The notes under the pieces are model-generated. The model saw only the letters and a program-made list of their open reading frames with translations, was not told the DNA's origin and did no database searches. Shown here one piece after another: positions 5,544 to 6,310 of a stretch of DNA of 6,310 nucleotides; the first letter of the stretch is position 1; each line of letters begins with the position of its first letter. The position numbers and the translations under genes were made by a program. The DNA is from an uncultured bacterium (GTDB lineage Bacteria > Patescibacteriota > Patescibacteriia > UBA1558 > GWA2-36-10): contig CALMZN010000024.1 of NCBI GenBank assembly GCA_937870675.1, positions 1 to 6,310 on the forward strand, written 5' to 3'.

Positions 5544-5849
5544 TTAATCTATTGCATATTGATTTTTTACTTCTAACCAATCTAGTATTTCTTTTTCTGT
5601 CTTTTCTGGAAAATTAGGATTTTCCTGTAAAATTATTTTTGCAAGTTCATCAAGTCCATAATATTCTTCAAAAAAAGCGTAACCAGTTTTAGTTAAGGTG
5701 CTTTCTCCAGATTCAAGCTCCCAAATAAAATCTAATAGCTTTTTCTTGTCTACAAAATCAGCAACATAAGATTGACCATCTTTCTTATAATTGCACACCC
5801 CTAATATTTTACCTTCAAAAAATTTTATAATATCTTCTTTTTTATCCAT
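5544..5849 (-). CDS. Putative immunity protein for the upstream toxin domain
   Basis: An acidic protein of 101 residues, not matched by eye to a named immunity family. It has no signal peptide or membrane segment, so it should be cytoplasmic. Residues 1-40 look alpha/beta (KFFEGKILGVCNYKKDG, then SYVADFVDKKKLLDFIWELE), and the C-terminal half is helical and rich in Glu and Asp (FFEEYYGLDELAKIILQENP, then EKEILDWLE). The immunity call rests on context: it starts 4 bases after the stop of a polymorphic-toxin-like C-terminus on the same strand, is the right size, is acidic while the toxin domain is Lys/Asn-rich, and is followed by a terminator that closes the pair. Translation is probably coupled to the toxin because no strong Shine-Dalgarno is present. 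An unrelated small protein cannot be excluded. Confidence 0.7.
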   Translation of the reverse strand: MDKKEDIIKFFEGKILGVCNYKKDGQSYVADFVDKKKLLDFIWELESGESTLTKTGYAFFEEYYGLDELAKIILQENPNFPEKTEKEILDWLEVKNQYAID

Positions 5850-5853
5850 ACTA

Positions 5854-6310
5854 TTATTTAATATTACTAATTCTATCTAAATAACTATTAATTTTATTAA
5901 TATTTTCGACTCTATAAAAAGTTTTTAAAGTACCATTTTGATCTAAAATGGCAGAGAAATTATTATTTACATTATAATAAACTCTATCCGCTCCTTCTTT
6001 AAAAACATTTGTATATCCACCTTTAATAAATTCATTTGCCTTTTGATAATATTGATTAATATTTTTAGCTCCTACTTCACTGCCGTGTTTCTCAAAATGG
6101 TTAATTAAATTTTTAGCACTATCATAGACTTTGCCTGGACTCCAGCCCTGACCAGAGCTAATTAATCTATTAGCCTTATCAAGTTGATTACAACCAATTA
6201 CACAAGCCGTACCAGCTCCTCCTAAATATTGAACACTTAATGCTGTTAAGCCAGCTGATGCACCAACTGCCACTGCTCCTCCGGCCACCCCTATAACAGC
6301 CCCAGCAACA
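5854..6310 (-). CDS. C-terminal end of a polymorphic toxin-like protein, putative BECR-fold RNase domain (5'-partial)
   Basis: The frame is open to the window edge: codons upstream of 6288 read VAGAVIG with no stop, and the codon at 6288 is GTG within a hydrophobic run, so this is the tail of a longer protein, not a complete 144-residue gene. The visible 151 residues begin with a Gly/Ala/Val-rich stretch (about 1-35, with CVIGC), a kind of segment often found just before toxin tips. A compact terminal domain follows: LINHFEKHGSEVGAKN, a helix with YYQKANEFIKGG, then DRVYYNVNNNFSAILDQNGTLKTFYR. The order H-x(3)-H-G, Y-x(4)-A-x-x-F, strand, F-x(2)-x-x-x-x-G-x-x-x-T-F/Y is characteristic of BECR-type (colicin D/E5, EndoU, RelE-like) RNase tips of secreted or phage-borne toxins; the two His and the Thr are candidate catalytic residues. 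The target RNA cannot be told. Delivery domains lie outside the window. Confidence 0.75.
   Translation of the reverse strand, partial: VAGAVIGVAGGAVAVGASAGLTALSVQYLGGAGTACVIGCNQLDKANRLISSGQGWSPGKVYDSAKNLINHFEKHGSEVGAKNINQYYQKANEFIKGGYTNVFKEGADRVYYNVNNNFSAILDQNGTLKTFYRVENINKINSYLDRISNIK

Noticed and set aside
6286..6288. GTG at 6288 as the start of a complete 144-residue toxin
   Set aside because: The frame continues upstream without a stop to the window edge in the same hydrophobic Gly/Ala/Val composition, and no Shine-Dalgarno precedes the GTG, so the gene is 5'-partial.

Overview
All convincing genes in this 6.3 kb window lie on the minus strand, so it reads biologically from base 6310 down to base 1. 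It has two parts of different character. The left part (bases 1 to about 3660) is a compact glycolytic operon: a small membrane-anchored protein of unknown role, then pgk, eno and the first half of gpmI, packed with an overlap, a zero gap and a one-base overlap. These enzymes catalyse consecutive steps of lower glycolysis: 1,3-bisphosphoglycerate to 3-phosphoglycerate (Pgk), 3- to 2-phosphoglycerate (GpmI), and 2-phosphoglycerate to phosphoenolpyruvate (Eno). An extended -10 promoter (TG-T-TATAAT) sits just upstream of the first gene. The gpmI frame stops at codon 252, about half the usual family length, so it is broken or misassembled at the window edge.

The right part (about 4019 to 6310) is visibly more AT-rich and looks like an accessory toxin/immunity region. 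It starts with the C-terminal end of a large protein running off the window at 6310. That end has a Gly/Ala-rich hydrophobic stretch followed by a compact domain resembling the BECR-fold (colicin D/E5, EndoU, RelE-like) RNase toxins found at the ends of polymorphic toxins. Four bases later comes a small acidic ORF, the expected position for its immunity protein, followed by a hairpin terminator. Next is a two-gene unit (a 68-aa one-pass membrane protein and an 81-aa helical protein) that ends in a second terminator of similar sequence. Last is a 323-aa protein with a central coiled coil and a C-terminal DUF4160-like domain.

Between the two parts, bases 3596-4018 hold no credible gene but are dense in inverted repeats: a short A/T-rich hairpin system, a roughly 130-bp segmented inverted repeat centred on a perfect 24-bp GC-rich palindrome, and a terminator-like hairpin.

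Organism: a bacterium using ATG starts, TAA stops for every gene, weak Shine-Dalgarno sites and very tight packing. AT-rich DNA, a pgk-eno-gpmI operon and divergent but catalytically intact enzymes fit a small-genome lineage such as Patescibacteria/CPR. That assignment is inference from style, not from a marker gene. No tRNA, rRNA, CRISPR array, transposase or integrase was seen.
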